A DNA stretch of 64,000 nucleotides from Bugula neritina (taxonomy: Eukaryota; Bryozoa; Gymnolaemata; Cheilostomatida; Bugulidae), in NCBI GenBank assembly GCA_964035545.1, contig OZ037769.1, positions 852,501 through 916,500 of the forward strand. The letters are read 5' to 3'. Positions within the stretch are counted from its first letter, which is position 1; every line of letters begins with the position of its first letter. This document shows positions 20,801-33,929 of this stretch, one piece after another. The notes beneath the pieces are model-generated. The model saw nothing but the letters and a program-made list of their open reading frames with translations. It did not search any database and was not told the DNA's origin. The translations under genes were made by a program, and so were the position numbers.

Positions 20801-22527
20801 TGGCTAGGCGGTACAAATAGCATTCTTTTGACACTTTAAAAGAACAATACAGCAGCGAGTATACTACTATAGTACTATGGTATTAGTACTTCAGTTAGCC
20901 ATCACTAATTCCAATGTTGTAAGTTGAGAAATGTAAATTAAATTTTATGTTTTGGACACTTTGGGTTTTGCATTATGTAAGCAACGTTTCTAGTTATCTA
21001 ATTGGCACCAACGAATCTCTTTGAGCTATGCCAAAAATACATCAACCTTTTCCTGAAATAAGTGTTATGCAAGAAGTAACTAATCTACAAGCGTCACTGA
21101 GTTTTATATAATGCTATGTAAAGTTTTGAAATCGTTCTCTTAGTTGTTCTAGCAGCTTCATAGTTGATTATTACTTTATTAAAGTTATGAAGATTTGCAA
21201 ACATTCTCTGGTTCTTTTATTTGATATTAAATAAAATAAACCATTTAACAATCCAACTTGCAGTTCCAGCGCAACAGCTACAATAAGGTTAGTTTGCTGC
21301 ACCTTAGTCTTGTTTTGTCTGAAATATCTTGACATTCCAACACATATACCTCCAGTCAAAGAAACTGATACAAGTCTCCAGCAGACACTGTGACATCCAC
21401 TGTAGTTCTGATTGAAAGACTCAGTACAGACTCAATCCAAGTCTAATTCTTTGTATCATGTCTTTTCATGATGAAAATAATTTTGTATCTGGAGCAGTTG
21501 CACTGACTATAAGCTATTTCAAGTTGCAGTATTCAACATAAAGATATTTCATATTATTAAGGCTCAGCCCACACTCGTGCTATGCTAAACATTAATAGCA
21601 GCTGACAATAAATACAGCAAATGCTGACATTAGAAGTAAGTAGTAGTTATTGTCCTGTGGTAAGTGAGTGACAGGATATATTTCAGCTTAAGAATACAAA
21701 TTCAGTCTCAAAGCAGGAATAATGTGCAGACAGTCGACTAATTTGCTCTTCCATTACATACTTTCTATTAACACCATTAATACTAGAAATAGTCACTAAA
21801 TATACTTCAGCACTAAATATTTTTCTATTATTTAATAAAATAGTATGAAACATGATGCCTAGTAGTTATAATAACAGTCATGTTCAAAATAAATATCCTT
21901 TAATATTTCATATTTAACTTCTTGAAATATTATTTGAACTGAATGCATGCTCAATCATCACGACTCTGGCTATCACAATCGCAATGAAAATCATTTCCAC
22001 GATAGCAAGCCTAAGTGGTTGTCATAGTCATTGTACAACTAACTGTGCCTATCTCTTATCACTTAGGCCCTTTGAAATTAAATGTTGCAATATAAATACC
22101 CATGTTCATTTTGATATTCAATGTCAATATCATATCGATAATCCTAGTAGTAATACTACGAGTAGTAGTACTAGTAGTAGCAGCAGTGTCATTAAAATAT
22201 AATTTTAAGTTTACGTATTATACTAAATGCATATAATAAGAAATTAGAAATAGCAACAATAATTATTATTATAATAAGTGACAACTAAAAGAACTATAGC
22301 CATAGGCATAGGTAATAATTATATTATTTCAATCTATTAAATAATTATTCACAAAATAAAATTAAATTATAATTCCAAATATTTATATTATCATTTTATT
22401 TATATTATTATAATTATATAAACATTTAAAATAATTTAACCCATCATATTTATGATTATCATTATGTTTATGGCCTTTAGTTTTACTCTTATAGTTAGTG
22501 CTACACTTGCAGTTACTACACCACTAC
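17900..22527. other. Region upstream of Pax, left of the retrotransposon
   Basis: A possible 5' non-coding exon ends near 18125 (minus strand). The rest is AT-rich with no coding exon I can support. A small 17-18 bp repeat (aggtaaacagagctgcgc) sits at 20510-20560, and AGT/ACT triplets at 22140-22185. The ORF-sized open stretches lack recognisable motifs. Confidence 0.45.
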
Positions 22528-22722
22528 TGTTGATGATATGCTGAATAAGCTTTGTTTTTGTTTGTAAAGGTTTATACTTTATACTATGTTATTCGTGTTA
22601 TTAATAATAGTCAGTTTGTGCTTTTAGATCTATCCAGAGTGGACCTTTAATATCTTGAGCAATAAACTATCTTAAACTCTTTGACCGGTCTCTGAATCTA
22701 TAAAGCAAACATAGCATAAACA
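22528..22722 (+). repeat. 5' LTR of the gypsy element
   Basis: 195 bp, TGTTGATGATATGC to CATAGCATAAACA, the same as the 3' LTR by direct reading. AATAAA (in gagcaataaactatc) about 65 bp before its end is the likely polyadenylation signal. Confidence 0.97.
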
Positions 22723-22740
22723 TGGTGCCCCGAGTGAGGA
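22723..22740 (+). other. Primer-binding site of the gypsy element
   Basis: TGGTGCCCCGAGTGAGGA immediately follows the 5' LTR. It starts with the TGG complement of a tRNA CCA end. From memory of tRNA sequences it best fits the 3' end of an elongator tRNA-Met, with about one mismatch. Confidence 0.75.
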
Positions 22741-22831
22741 CTTAAAGAAACTAAAAGTAAAGTGTTTGCTGGAAAGAGAGACAACAAACAATACAACTAA
22801 ATCAAAAACAACAAAAAATCACAATATCAAG

Positions 22832-23578
22832 ATGAGTATCAGTGTTGACTTTTTAGCCCCCAAGCCTATTCAAGATGGCTCTGACTTGTCCAACCAGTGG
22901 ACGAGATTTAAAGAAGAATTTGAGCTATTCCTCACAGCAGCTGAGAAAGCAAATTCTGATGATAAAGTCAAAGTAGCCATTATGTTAAGATGCATAGGCC
23001 CAAGAGGCAACGACATATTCAAAACATTCACTTTCTCAGATGGTAAATCAAAAGAAGTCTATGCTGATGTTGTGGAGAAGTTTGATGCTTTTTGTCAACA
23101 AGGCACTAATAAAGTAGTAAAAAGACATCAACTGTTATCAACCAAGCAGAATACCATGAACATTGATGAATATGTCACCTCGCTTCACAAAATCGCTCGA
23201 GAGTGTCAACTGGACACAATGTATGACGATTTCATGCTTCAAGCTTTACTCCTGGGCATCAACGATGCCCAACTAAGAAGGAAGCTATTTGATGATGCCA
23301 GCGGGGACATTGGCTTAGGACTAGAAGAAGCTATAAAGAAATGTCGTATTGCTGAGAATTCAAGGAATGACATGGCTGCAATCCAGTCTGAAGAATCAGT
23401 GCAGTTCATCGGTTCCAAAAAGAAGCATAATAAGCCAAGCAAAGATGAGGATGATAATGCAGTAAGGTCCACTCGAACAGGAAACTTCTCAAAAGGAAGT
23501 TGTGGCAACTGTGGGCAGTCTCACCCTCCCAGAAAGTGTCCTGCATACGGTCACCAGTGTCATAACTGCAAAAAGTGA
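22832..23578 (+). CDS. Gypsy gag polyprotein
   Basis: Starts at ATG 22832 (MSISVDFLAPKPI), about 249 residues; the frame is open upstream from 22766 but the later ATG begins the recognisable region. The capsid-like part has WTRFKEEFELFL and a long helical segment. Near the C terminus there is a lysine-rich linker and one zinc knuckle, CGNCGQSHPPRKC (CX2CX3HX4C). A second knuckle begins (CHNCKK) but ends at a TGA before its histidine and last cysteine. Pol continues in the +1 frame. The cut second knuckle suggests a small deletion at the gag-pol junction rather than a normal recoding site. Confidence 0.88.
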   Translation: MSISVDFLAPKPIQDGSDLSNQWTRFKEEFELFLTAAEKANSDDKVKVAIMLRCIGPRGNDIFKTFTFSDGKSKEVYADVVEKFDAFCQQGTNKVVKRHQLLSTKQNTMNIDEYVTSLHKIARECQLDTMYDDFMLQALLLGINDAQLRRKLFDDASGDIGLGLEEAIKKCRIAENSRNDMAAIQSEESVQFIGSKKKHNKPSKDEDDNAVRSTRTGNFSKGSCGNCGQSHPPRKCPAYGHQCHNCKK

Positions 23579-26500
23579 TGGCTCAAGTGAATCGTTGTTG
23601 AGCATACAGGTAGTCAGAAAGAACAAAAAGTTGATGACAACTATAAGAGCCAGTGTGAATGATAGTCACAAACCGACACAGTTTCAGATTGACACAGGAG
23701 CATCCTGTAACATTCTCAATCACAAAGATTTTGTTGATCTCGGTAAGCCAAAGCTTGACAACAACCAGACAAGACTAAAGCAGTTTGATGGTTCTATCAC
23801 TCGAGCATTAGGAGGATGCGAACTGGAAGTAGCTGGAGAGAAGCTGTATTTTCTGGTGCACAAGACACAAAATCACAGCCTTCTATCTGGTGAGGCCGCT
23901 CTTCAGCTCGGTTTGATAACCATTAAAGAGGAGTGGGTTAACCTAATAAGCAATGCCAGCCTAGATGACATTCTCGGAAGCTACCCAGAGGTTTTTGAAG
24001 GTATTGGATGTTTGCCTGGGGAATACCATATTGAAATAGATGATAAGGCTATCCCAAGACAAAGTCACAACAGAAAGACGCCTCTCTCGATGGTAGCTGA
24101 TCTCAAACAAAAATTGCAGTCATACACCCAGAAAGGTATCTTAAGTCCAGTAGACTATCCAACAGCTTGGATAAACAATCATGTGGCTGTGAGAAAACCC
24201 AATGGCACACTGAGAGTATGTTTAGACCCAAGCAACCTAAACCAAGTGATTCAAAGAAATCATTTTCCAATGCCGACGCTGGACGATGTGCTTAGCGAGC
24301 TGGATGGTGCTCGAGTATTCTCATTGTGTGATGCCAAGGACGGCTTTCTGCAGATAAAGCTCAGCAAAAAGTCCAGTGATTTAACTACATTCTGGACGCC
24401 ATTTGGCAAATACAAATGGCTGAGGATGCCTTTTGGGTTGTCCTCAAGTCCTGAAGAGTTCCAGAGGAGACTCTCAGATGCACTTAGCGGTCTCGACGGA
24501 GTAACTGTAGTAGCAGACGACATCCTAATTTATGGGAAAGGAGCTACTCAAGCGGAAGCAGTGCAAGACCATAACCAAAAGCTCGAAAAACTTTTAGCCA
24601 GAGCACGTAGGGTTAATCTCAAGCTAAACAAAGAAAAATGTAAGTTTCTTCTAGAAGAGCTACCTTATATTGGTCATTTGATAACAAAAGATGGAGTGAA
24701 GCCCGATCCTAATAAAATCCGAGCCATAACGGACATGAAGCCCCCTGTCAACAGTGAAGAAATACAGAGGTTTCTTGGTCATGTGAACTACCTATCAAAG
24801 TTCATACCTCACTGCTCTGCTGAATGTGAACCACTAAGACGGCTGATTGGTGTAAGCAAGGAAGAGTTTGTCTGGGGCCAAGATCAAAAGAGAGCGTTTG
24901 ATGAGATTAAAAAACTCATCACGAAAACTTCTTCACTCAAATACTTCAACATGAACCAGCCAGTAGTTGTACCGACTGATGCAAGTCTAGAAGGGCTCGG
25001 AGCTGTACTTTTACAACAGGGACAACCAGTAAGCTATGGCTCTAGAAGTTTGACAGATAGTGAGAAAAACTATGCACCTATTGAACTAGAACTTCTGGCC
25101 ATCGTCTATGGGATGCAGAAATACGATCAGTACGTTTTTGGAAACCCAGATGTAACTGTACACACGGATCACCACCCTTTAGAAACAATATTTAAGAAGC
25201 CTCTGAACAAAGCGCCTAAACGCCTGCAATCAATGCTATTAGCTCTGCAAAGATACCAAATTAAAGTGCACTACAAACCTGGTTCTGAACAAGTTACAGC
25301 AGACATGCTGTCTCGCGCTCCTGTTGGTGAACCCCAGAACAATACATCAAAAGAACAGATTTTCACAGTTAATCAATTAAAGTCATTTATGTCTGACCTA
25401 AGCGAAACGGGTCTGAGGCAAGACCTGCCAGTGTCAGAAGCGACCTATAAACTGATCCAACAGCATACGGGTAATGATCCAGTAATGGTGCAGCTGCAAT
25501 CTCTGATAACCTCAGGATGGCCTAACAAATTATTTCAACTTCCAGAAGAGGTGAAGCCGTACTATTCATACAAAGATGAACTTGCAGTACTAGATGGGAT
25601 TATTTATAAAGGATCTAGACTGGTTGTGCCCATAGCTGCCAGAGGTGAGATACTCAACAAGCTTCACACTAGCCATCAAGGAACAGCTGCCACTATCAGA
25701 AGAGCTCGCAATGCGGTATTCTGGCCTCAAATGGCTGAGGACATTCGAATGAAAACTGACAAGTGTGTCACATGTGCAATGGATGCACCTTTACAACAGC
25801 ATGAGTCTCTGCAAAACCATGACATACCAGACTTACCTTGGAGTAAAGTAGGCATGGACATACTAACCTATAAGCATTAGGATTATTTGATGCTGGTAGA
25901 TTATTACTCTGACTTCTTTGAGTGTGAACCTTTATCTGATACACAATCTAGAGCAGTAATCAAGGCTTGCAAGAAAACTTTCGCAAGGTATGGAATCCCT
26001 CACCAGCTTCAATCAGACAATGGACCACAATTCACCTCGGCCGATTTTGCTCGATTTAGCACTGAATGGGGTTTCAGCCATACAACCTCATCTCCGGGAC
26101 ATCAGCAGTCGAATGGGAAGGCAGAAGCAGCAGTTAAAATAATCAAAAGGCTGATGAAGAGAGCAGAAGACCCATATTTGGCTCTGCTAGAGTATCGAAA
26201 TACCCCGACTGCAGGGATGACCTCATCACCAGCTCAGAGGATGTTTGGGCATTCCACGAGGTCTATTCTTCCTACAGGTGACATGCCAAAGAACAATGTC
26301 TTACAGCAAAAAGCTAACAAGAGAAAAGTGGTACAGAGCAGCTACAATAAATCAGCTAAAGATTTGACAAAGTTGGCTATTGGCTCGCCAGTGCTGCTGA
26401 GAGACTTTGTGTCACAAAAGACTAGATGGCAGCAGGGTAGAGTGGTTGAACAGCTGTCGGACCGATCATACCTTGTCTCAAACAAAGACACAGACATGGC

Positions 26501-26753
26501 TGTGAGGCGAAACAGGGCCGATTTGCGCCCTCTGAGTGATGTGGAAGCTAGTCAGCCATTGACTACAGTTGAAATACCAACAGACGCCAATGACCCAGTA
26601 TCCAGTCATTCTGTTCCAGACGCACAGATTCAATCAGCCGCAACAGCAATTCCTACAGAAGTGAATACAAACCCTGATCCAACCCCAGTTAGATGGCAAC
26701 GGTCAAGACAAACAAAAACCCCAGCTAAATATGAACAATACGAACTATACTAG
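23502..26753 (+). pseudogene. Gypsy pol (protease, RT, RNase H, integrase) interrupted by one stop codon
   Basis: One frame open from 23502 to a TAG at 25878, then open in the same frame to 26753. Protease: DTGASCNIL near 23690. Reverse transcriptase: DAKDGFLQIKL and VVADDILIYG near 24510 (a VADD form of the YXDD motif). RNase H: TDASLEGLGAVLLQQG near 24975 and HTDHHPLE. Integrase: the H-H and CVTC zinc-binding part near 25660-25770, catalytic GMDI near 25850, SDNGPQF near 26010 and the glutamate in NGKAEAA near 26115. The stop lies between the first catalytic aspartate and the second, so no complete integrase can be made without readthrough. The frame overlaps gag and is +1 relative to it. 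Confidence 0.92.
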
Positions 26754-27013
26754 ATAATTATACCTAATCTGACCGAAGGCAATCGGACAATAAACTCTTG
26801 AAAAAAAAAAACAAAAAAAACTTAGATTTAAATAGCCCAAACCCAGAAAATAATATACTGTACTTTAAATTAACAAGGGAGACAATCTTGTAATAATATG
26901 CTAATCTGCTATAGACTGTTAATAACAAAATTGTATTACTTGTTCATGTATCAATTCTTAATTTTTTGTTTAGTTTTTTTTCGTTTGTTTGTTCAACATT
27001 GTCAAAGATTTGT

Positions 27014-27021
27014 AAAGGGGA
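27014..27021 (+). other. Polypurine tract of the gypsy element
   Basis: AAAGGGGA directly abuts the 3' LTR, the expected place for plus-strand priming. Confidence 0.8.
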
Positions 27022-27216
27022 TGTTGATGATATGCTGAATAAGCTTTGTTTTTGTTTGTAAAGGTTTATACTTTATACTATGTTATTCGTGTTATTAATA
27101 ATAGTCAGTTTGTGCTTTTAGATCTATCCAGAGTGGACCTTTAATATCTTGAGCAATAAACTATCTTAAACTCTTTGACCGGTCTCTGAATCTATAAAGC
27201 AAACATAGCATAAACA
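27022..27216 (+). repeat. 3' LTR of the gypsy element
   Basis: 195 bp, same sequence as the 5' LTR, followed by the target duplication ACTAC. Confidence 0.97.
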
Positions 27217-30200
27217 ACTACTATTAGTATTAGTATTACTATTAGTAATAGTATTACTATTGGTATTATTAAAAATTAAAATATAGTAGTTATTATTTAT
27301 TATATTGAATTTAACTACTATAACTATAAGTATAAGCATAAGTATATCATCATATTTAATAATTAATATTATAATCATTATTATTATATTTATAAAGTAA
27401 TATTCGAAGTTAGGATTGGGTGTGTATAACTATAATTAAAATTATCAATATAAATATTATTATCAATTTATGAATATAAAATTGAATAACATGAAATTGA
27501 ATAACTTAATATGAATATGAATATCAATAAGTCAAAGTGGATATGAAATTGAATATGATTATGAAATTGAATATCAATCATATGATAATCATATTGATAA
27601 TAATAATAATAATATTAATAATAAATTCAACATTTATAAATAATATAAATATCAATATGGCAATGTACCTATGACCAAGAATCAGGGAATGAGATACATA
27701 CATTTACAATGAAATTGGTACTATGGTCTGTTAGCTGATGATTTCTTTTGAGTAAGCATGTGCTCACAAATATAGTAAACACTGTAATTTTGTTTTAAAT
27801 TCTATTTCAACTGCAGACGGCAGTGCAGAGGCTGTCACAATTAGAACTAGTAGTACTGAATTGTTTTATTAGCAGCGCTAAGTTAGAGGATGACTGAGTG
27901 CAGTGTTTTGCAGTTTTCGAGTTTGCAGTTGGGAGTTTCAAACTGCTGCACTTAGTCAACCCCAGATTGGAGCTGCTTATAGATTAATTCATTAAAACCA
28001 GACAACCACTTTGCATGTGCGCTCCACGTTTGTTTTTACTTCCTAGCTTTAGTGAATAATGGCCCGTCAATGCAAATGTGAACAAGGTTGTTTCTTTCAA
28101 AGACATAAGGCTATAGTAATACCTCAAGACACGTCTTTGAGCCGAGCTCTCTGTGCTGCGATAATATTTCTAAACAAATCAATTGAGAGCGAGTCCATTA
28201 CAGCTTGTTTACAGCTTCCGGTATTCAAAAGGATAGGGAGTTACCATCGTTACCTAATCTGCATATAAATATTGCTCATGCAAGTTTAGCATTTATATAA
28301 TATGCATCGCAATCTGGACACAATGTAACAGTTATGTAGCACTATACAATAATATATAGCTATACATATATACCACAGTATAACTATATTTATATGTTTA
28401 AGTAATCAAATCATTGGAGTATGCATATACGCTATCTTGGAACCATTTTGATTTTACCGGTTTTAAGAAAACAAAACTAATTTCACTAGATAGGCCTGTT
28501 ACACTTACTATAATACTATGACATTTCCACACCAAGTATGCTACTACATTACCTCTGTCTTTGCAGTAGAATTATGTAATTCAACTACTCATCTTTAAGC
28601 ATCAAGCTTTAGCACTATAACAAATCAGATGTTTATATATAATACACACTGCATATACTATTACACAATTACATATATACTGCATATTAGTCACATAATT
28701 ATTTGCTGTATTACAGCAGCTATAATTGTGCGTAAGTCAACCACTCAGTCAAGTGATACATATCATAACATTTCGATATTATATAATATCCCTGTGCTGT
28801 ATATAATGATGTCTCATCTATAATAAGTGGCTATAGACACACTCATTTGTTTTAGAAAAATAATAAAACAGAAACATGTTACTTTTAATATAATAATTTA
28901 TACTATGATATTTTTGCTACATCTATTTTATAGTTTGCATATGGCTTCTACATTATAGATTCTATATTACAACTTCCATATTACAATTTCAATATTATAA
29001 TATTTCTATACTACATTATAAATTATAGCTCCTTATATATTACAACTCCTATATTACAACTCCTATATTACAACTCCTATATTATAACTCCTATATTACA
29101 ACTCCTATATTATAACACATAAAACTCATACATTAGTTCTTACTTCCCATCTGATAACTTATCAGTCACATAACATAATGTCACTCAAGTTTTATTACCA
29201 CAAATCTCAGTGGAGACTATAAAAAGGTATTAAGATAAGTTGATAACTGTGACACGACCCTGCTGACGCAAGCCAAGAACTGCCCACTTTGTTCACCACG
29301 CTGCCGTTGTTTCACAGATACTCGGAAATCTCTGCATCTTTTTTGTTTGATTAGATTTGGTCTACACGGAATTCTAAAGGAATAAATTCACAAATATCTA
29401 AGAACACTCCTTAGAATAGTTCACATGTTGCATGTGTTTTATGCAGGCACCACCATTCCAGTCAACATAGTGTCTCTTGTCTCTTTAAATACTTGGTGTG
29501 ATTTATTTCAATATATTCATATAATGTAACATTAAAGCATATAAATTAACTATAGACTATAGACTATAGAATATAGAGCATAATTTTAAGGTTAAATTGT
29601 AATAGTGTGCACATGCGTGTATTTGTGTAAAAGTAGAAACAGCTAATATTCACAAAATAAAATAATAAAGGCTACAATTGCACTTGCAGAAAATAAAACT
29701 ACATGTGTTTATGAAAATCATCACTCGAGCACTACTCAGATGTTCACAAGTTATATAATTTATATACATTAAATTGGGAATACAAAATACAAGTTTTAAT
29801 TTTCTGAATATAGAAACTTCATCATTTTACGTATAGGTTTTCACACACCTCAATTATACTTACAAGTTACAAAATAAATATACTTACTTCTCTTGTAAAT
29901 AATCTCCCAATGCAACTTGTCTAATGATTTGTTAATTACCACGCAGTTCATATTGACTGTAATACAAATTTTGAAAAACATAAAATACTTATTAACAATA
30001 TTATTTGAACAATGAAGACTTTTCAACAATACAAGTAGAAGACAACTCTTTACTCAGTCATATTTTTTACTTTCAGCTGGACACTGAGTGCATGTGTACT
30101 AACAAGTCTAATGAAAATAATTGCATTTTATTATTCATTAGGTTTATTCACTCCATTCTTAAATATATACTTTAGGACAATAAAAAAATTGCAATGCATC

Positions 30201-33200
30201 AAAACAAATTACAGATATACACGCATAACTGAATATAAACGTCTTTATTTTTAATAAATATTTATATTATTATTTATAAGAATGATATTTGAGATCACAT
30301 AAGAATACCGCACAAAGTTGTACTGCACTGGCATGATTTCACTTTAGCCCAGTCTTTCCGTCACCTTCTATACTCATTCCTTATTGGAACTTCCTCAAAA
30401 TGGTGGAGTATTAATCACCCCAGCTAGGGCGTAGCTTTACTAAATACCTTCTAATATCATCATTGCCACATGACAAGTAAAATATGCTTTCTCTTCAAAC
30501 ATAATTCATATTTTGAAAATTTCAAACCTGTCACTTATTCATAACCTTTGGAAAAAAAGTGAAAGTAATATATCATTGCAACACTTTTCATAACTTTCAT
30601 AATTTGGGCAAACTTATATAATTAATTATTGTTTTTAAGTGGAACGCAGAAAATAAGTGCAGATTGCAAAATACAAAGAGTCAAAGAGTATGTCCATGTA
30701 ACATTGATAATATGGAGCATATTATGAATAACAATATCCGTCGATATTTACGTATACCACAAATATGTAAACAAGAATGGCCTGCTTTACTGATTCGTAA
30801 GGCAGGTTTATAACATTACCAATTTGGAGAATTTTAGCAAAATTATTTTCATCTCATACAGATTTAAAACACACATAAGTTTTAAAGCTGCTGCAATATT
30901 TATCACTGTGATGTAAGATAATTAGATTTCATGGGTCTATAAAATCTATATTTATACATGATGGGCACTTGATACACGCCATATAAAAAGTATATATTAT
31001 ATTATATATTATACTATTCACTTTAGAACATAAATTTATTTATGTTTTTTTGCAGAATTTGCTAGAATATCATACTAAAAGGAGAGAGGGCGGTATGTAC
31101 AGCTAGATTGATAACTTTATAGCATATTTTAACTTTATTTTAACTATATTTTAACTTATTTAAATCTATTTTAACATCAAATATTAGCACCCAATACCTT
31201 TGATCCATGCAGGTTAGTATTATACATTCTACAGGACATTAGTTCTAGTCAAGTGGTGGAGTGGAAATAACTTTCAGTTTTAATAATATTTTTGTGCGAA
31301 CCCTGGTAAAAAGTTAAGGTATAAAAATATCCGCAGCGACGCAATTAATATTTTCAAGTGTCCACTCAATACTAAAATTATAAGAATAATGTTATGGAGA
31401 ATGAGTTAGATTCCTTCCCCGATTAGAATATCTTAGACTAAAAAATAGTGTGCATGTCACGTGAAAGTCTTGTTGTACTAGTTTTTGATCATAGCACATG
31501 GCATTACCATACGAGTAACTTTTTTACCGAAGTTGCTTAGTTGAAGGTCAGCCAACAGAGACGGGAAATTTTGAAATCACTTATTTAAGATTTAAATTTT
31601 GAGTCCATTTATAAGAAATTGACCTAAAGTTAAATACAACAATACAAAGGATATCTATACTAAAAACTAAAAGCTGTATTAATAATTTCTATTTGAAATT
31701 GTGAGGTCAATGCTAAGGAAGATAATTTACGGTTAGAAAAAATTGATTAATGAGCAGTTTTAACGTGGAAGCTTATTTAAATTCTTTCCCAGCTCTTTAC
31801 AGATTATAAATATTTTACCCTTATCCTGCACATATATAGTAACCTCACAGTGTAAATCCGTTCAGGGAAAACAGGTAAAAATAATTCTTTTTTTACTAAA
31901 ATACTTTTTTCACTAAATGTTTAGTATATTATATTAAGTTTTAATGAGGACACATGTAAAACTTTGAATATTTGAATCTCTTTCTTCTCAGTAATACGTA
32001 ATTTTTGCTAAATGAGATATCATAGGGTATTTTTTTATATGATGGAAGGAATGGTTTGTAATATCATGTGTTTTGTCAATTTTTTTAAACTACATAGCTA
32101 TTTTATTTTATCCTAATTTATTTATTGATGTGTTACATAACATAAAAGTTAGATTTCACAGAAAAGTGTATTTTACAAATTTTATAAAAACCAAAATACA
32201 GATTATTTTTTGTTGGCATTTAAAGTTTCTTTATTGATGAATTTCACTGTTGAAATTCGTTGAATGCTTTTATTTAGCTAAAAGGTAAAAATAATTTGTG
32301 CCTAATTTAATAATACCTGATATATAAATTATATTGTATAAAATATATCAGGGTAAAGCCTGCTCTATGCACTGTACAGCTCATAATATATAATTTGAGT
32401 ATAACCTGTTTTGCTGATAAATAAACATTTGGACCTTTACAAACATTTTCATTTCCACACACATCTTAGGTTATGAAATTATCATAAAATTGGTAATTGT
32501 CAATTGTTGTGCGTCTCTTAAGAGTTATGACATATAATAATATAATTATGGTATAAATTGAAACAAGCACCTGAAAGATAATATGAGCAGGTTGGATACA
32601 ATTGGTGATTATGAAAATGGCAGGAGGCATCAGGTGCTCTAACATGATCCTATAACTACATGTCAATCTCGGATGTCACATCCCATCAGCTTATTACATA
32701 CAGAAATTGCCAAAATGTATTATATCCAGTTTCCTATAATTATAAGATATCAAGTTTCAGCTAAGAATTATACATGTTTTGGTGATTTAGGTGTGAACGG
32801 ATTGTCACGAGTAAACAATATTGGTATGTGAATAACACCATTTCATGACTCATCTGCTATGGAAGAAAACAAAAGCTAGAAAGATGATTTCACTCGCTAG
32901 CTTACGTCCATTTTTGTATTTACAGATTTCATTCATATTTATTTTCATTGATTAGTAACCATAATTCACAGTCCATATGCGAACTAATGAGGCGCCATTT
33001 CTGTCACAAAACTGTCAGTCAGTTTGTCTCTGTGTTACACACTTTTATTGAAATAAGCAGACGTACTGGGAACTTTCAGCGTCCAGCATTTTTCCAAATT
33101 ATTTAAAGCAGAGAAACATTGGAACTGGACTTCATATGAAATATTAGGGTGCTAATTATACCAACACTTTATTATTGATCAAGGGTTAATTTCGAAACTT

Positions 33201-33929
33201 GGGCTACTATTTAATTTCTGTACTTAACACATTACTCATACGGACTTTGTGTAGCCAACACCATTTATTAGTCTATTAAAAATTAATCTACACAGTTGCA
33301 TTTCGCTTCAACAATGTCTTAATTACAATCCAAGCAATAGAATGTATACAATATTAAAATAAAGATTTGATTGCATAGAGTCATAAAGATTTAGAGGATT
33401 GACTTTGAAGTATTAACCATTGGAGAATTTTAGCAGAGATTAAGTTTCTTATGAAGGTGAAAGAGAGGAGAGAAAGAGTAATGGGAGGATGGTGGAGAGC
33501 CATGAGTCTATCGGTGTGGATATTGTATCTAAAGTATGTATGTTTATTATAGAGCCAGCGAGTCTAGCGCGAGTCATAACACGAGTGTATTAGTAGGAAT
33601 GTCGCGGATATAGCACCAAGGGCAGAGATAATGCTATGATATCAATTATATTTATGAACATTAATAGTTAAAATGGACAGAAGAACTGTTCACTGATAAC
33701 ATAGGAGATAATTATACATATTTACACAAAACTTCTTTCAATTACATGTAAATTTATAGAAGATTTCCTCAATTGTCACCTTTCATAAACTACTGACAAA
33801 AATGTTTTCGAATAATATATTTTAAAATGATATTGCATAAACTAATAGATTTCTTCAGAACATTGATGAATATAATACACTATTTAGCAAGGGTTCTAAA
33901 TATTGGAGCGATATCAGTGAGGGCGTTGT
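27217..33929. other. Long AT-rich stretch between retrotransposon and LUC7L
   Basis: 6.7 kb with no exon I can support. It includes AT-rich runs of gaatatgaaattgaat near 27480-27600 and a roughly 16-bp repeat at 29035-29115. The LUC7L 3' UTR must lie at its right end. A small open frame at 28059-28268 (+), MARQCKCEQGCFF, has no recognisable family. Confidence 0.45.
29035..29115. repeat. About 16-bp tandem repeat (tattacaactcctata)
   Basis: Five to six copies with minor changes; intergenic, no coding content. Confidence 0.85.

Larger units (their letters stand above)
22528..27216 (+). mobile_element. Ty3/gypsy LTR retrotransposon, full length, protein-coding region disrupted
   Basis: 4,689 bp bounded by two 195-bp direct LTRs that begin TG and end CA and that I read as identical, flanked by the 5-bp target duplication ACTAC (22523-22527 and 27217-27221). 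Internal order is primer-binding site, gag, protease, reverse transcriptase, RNase H, integrase, polypurine tract. Integrase after RNase H places it in Ty3/gypsy, not Ty1/copia. Identical LTRs point to a recent insertion. Defects: gag and pol are in different frames with the second gag zinc knuckle cut short at the junction, and a TAG stop interrupts integrase at 25878-25880. The insertion split a CTA/AGT-rich tract, as the same triplets resume at 27217. Confidence 0.96.

Noticed and set aside
28059-28268. Small open frame MARQCKCEQGCFF
   Set aside because: No recognisable domain, splice context or neighbouring exon; likely chance.
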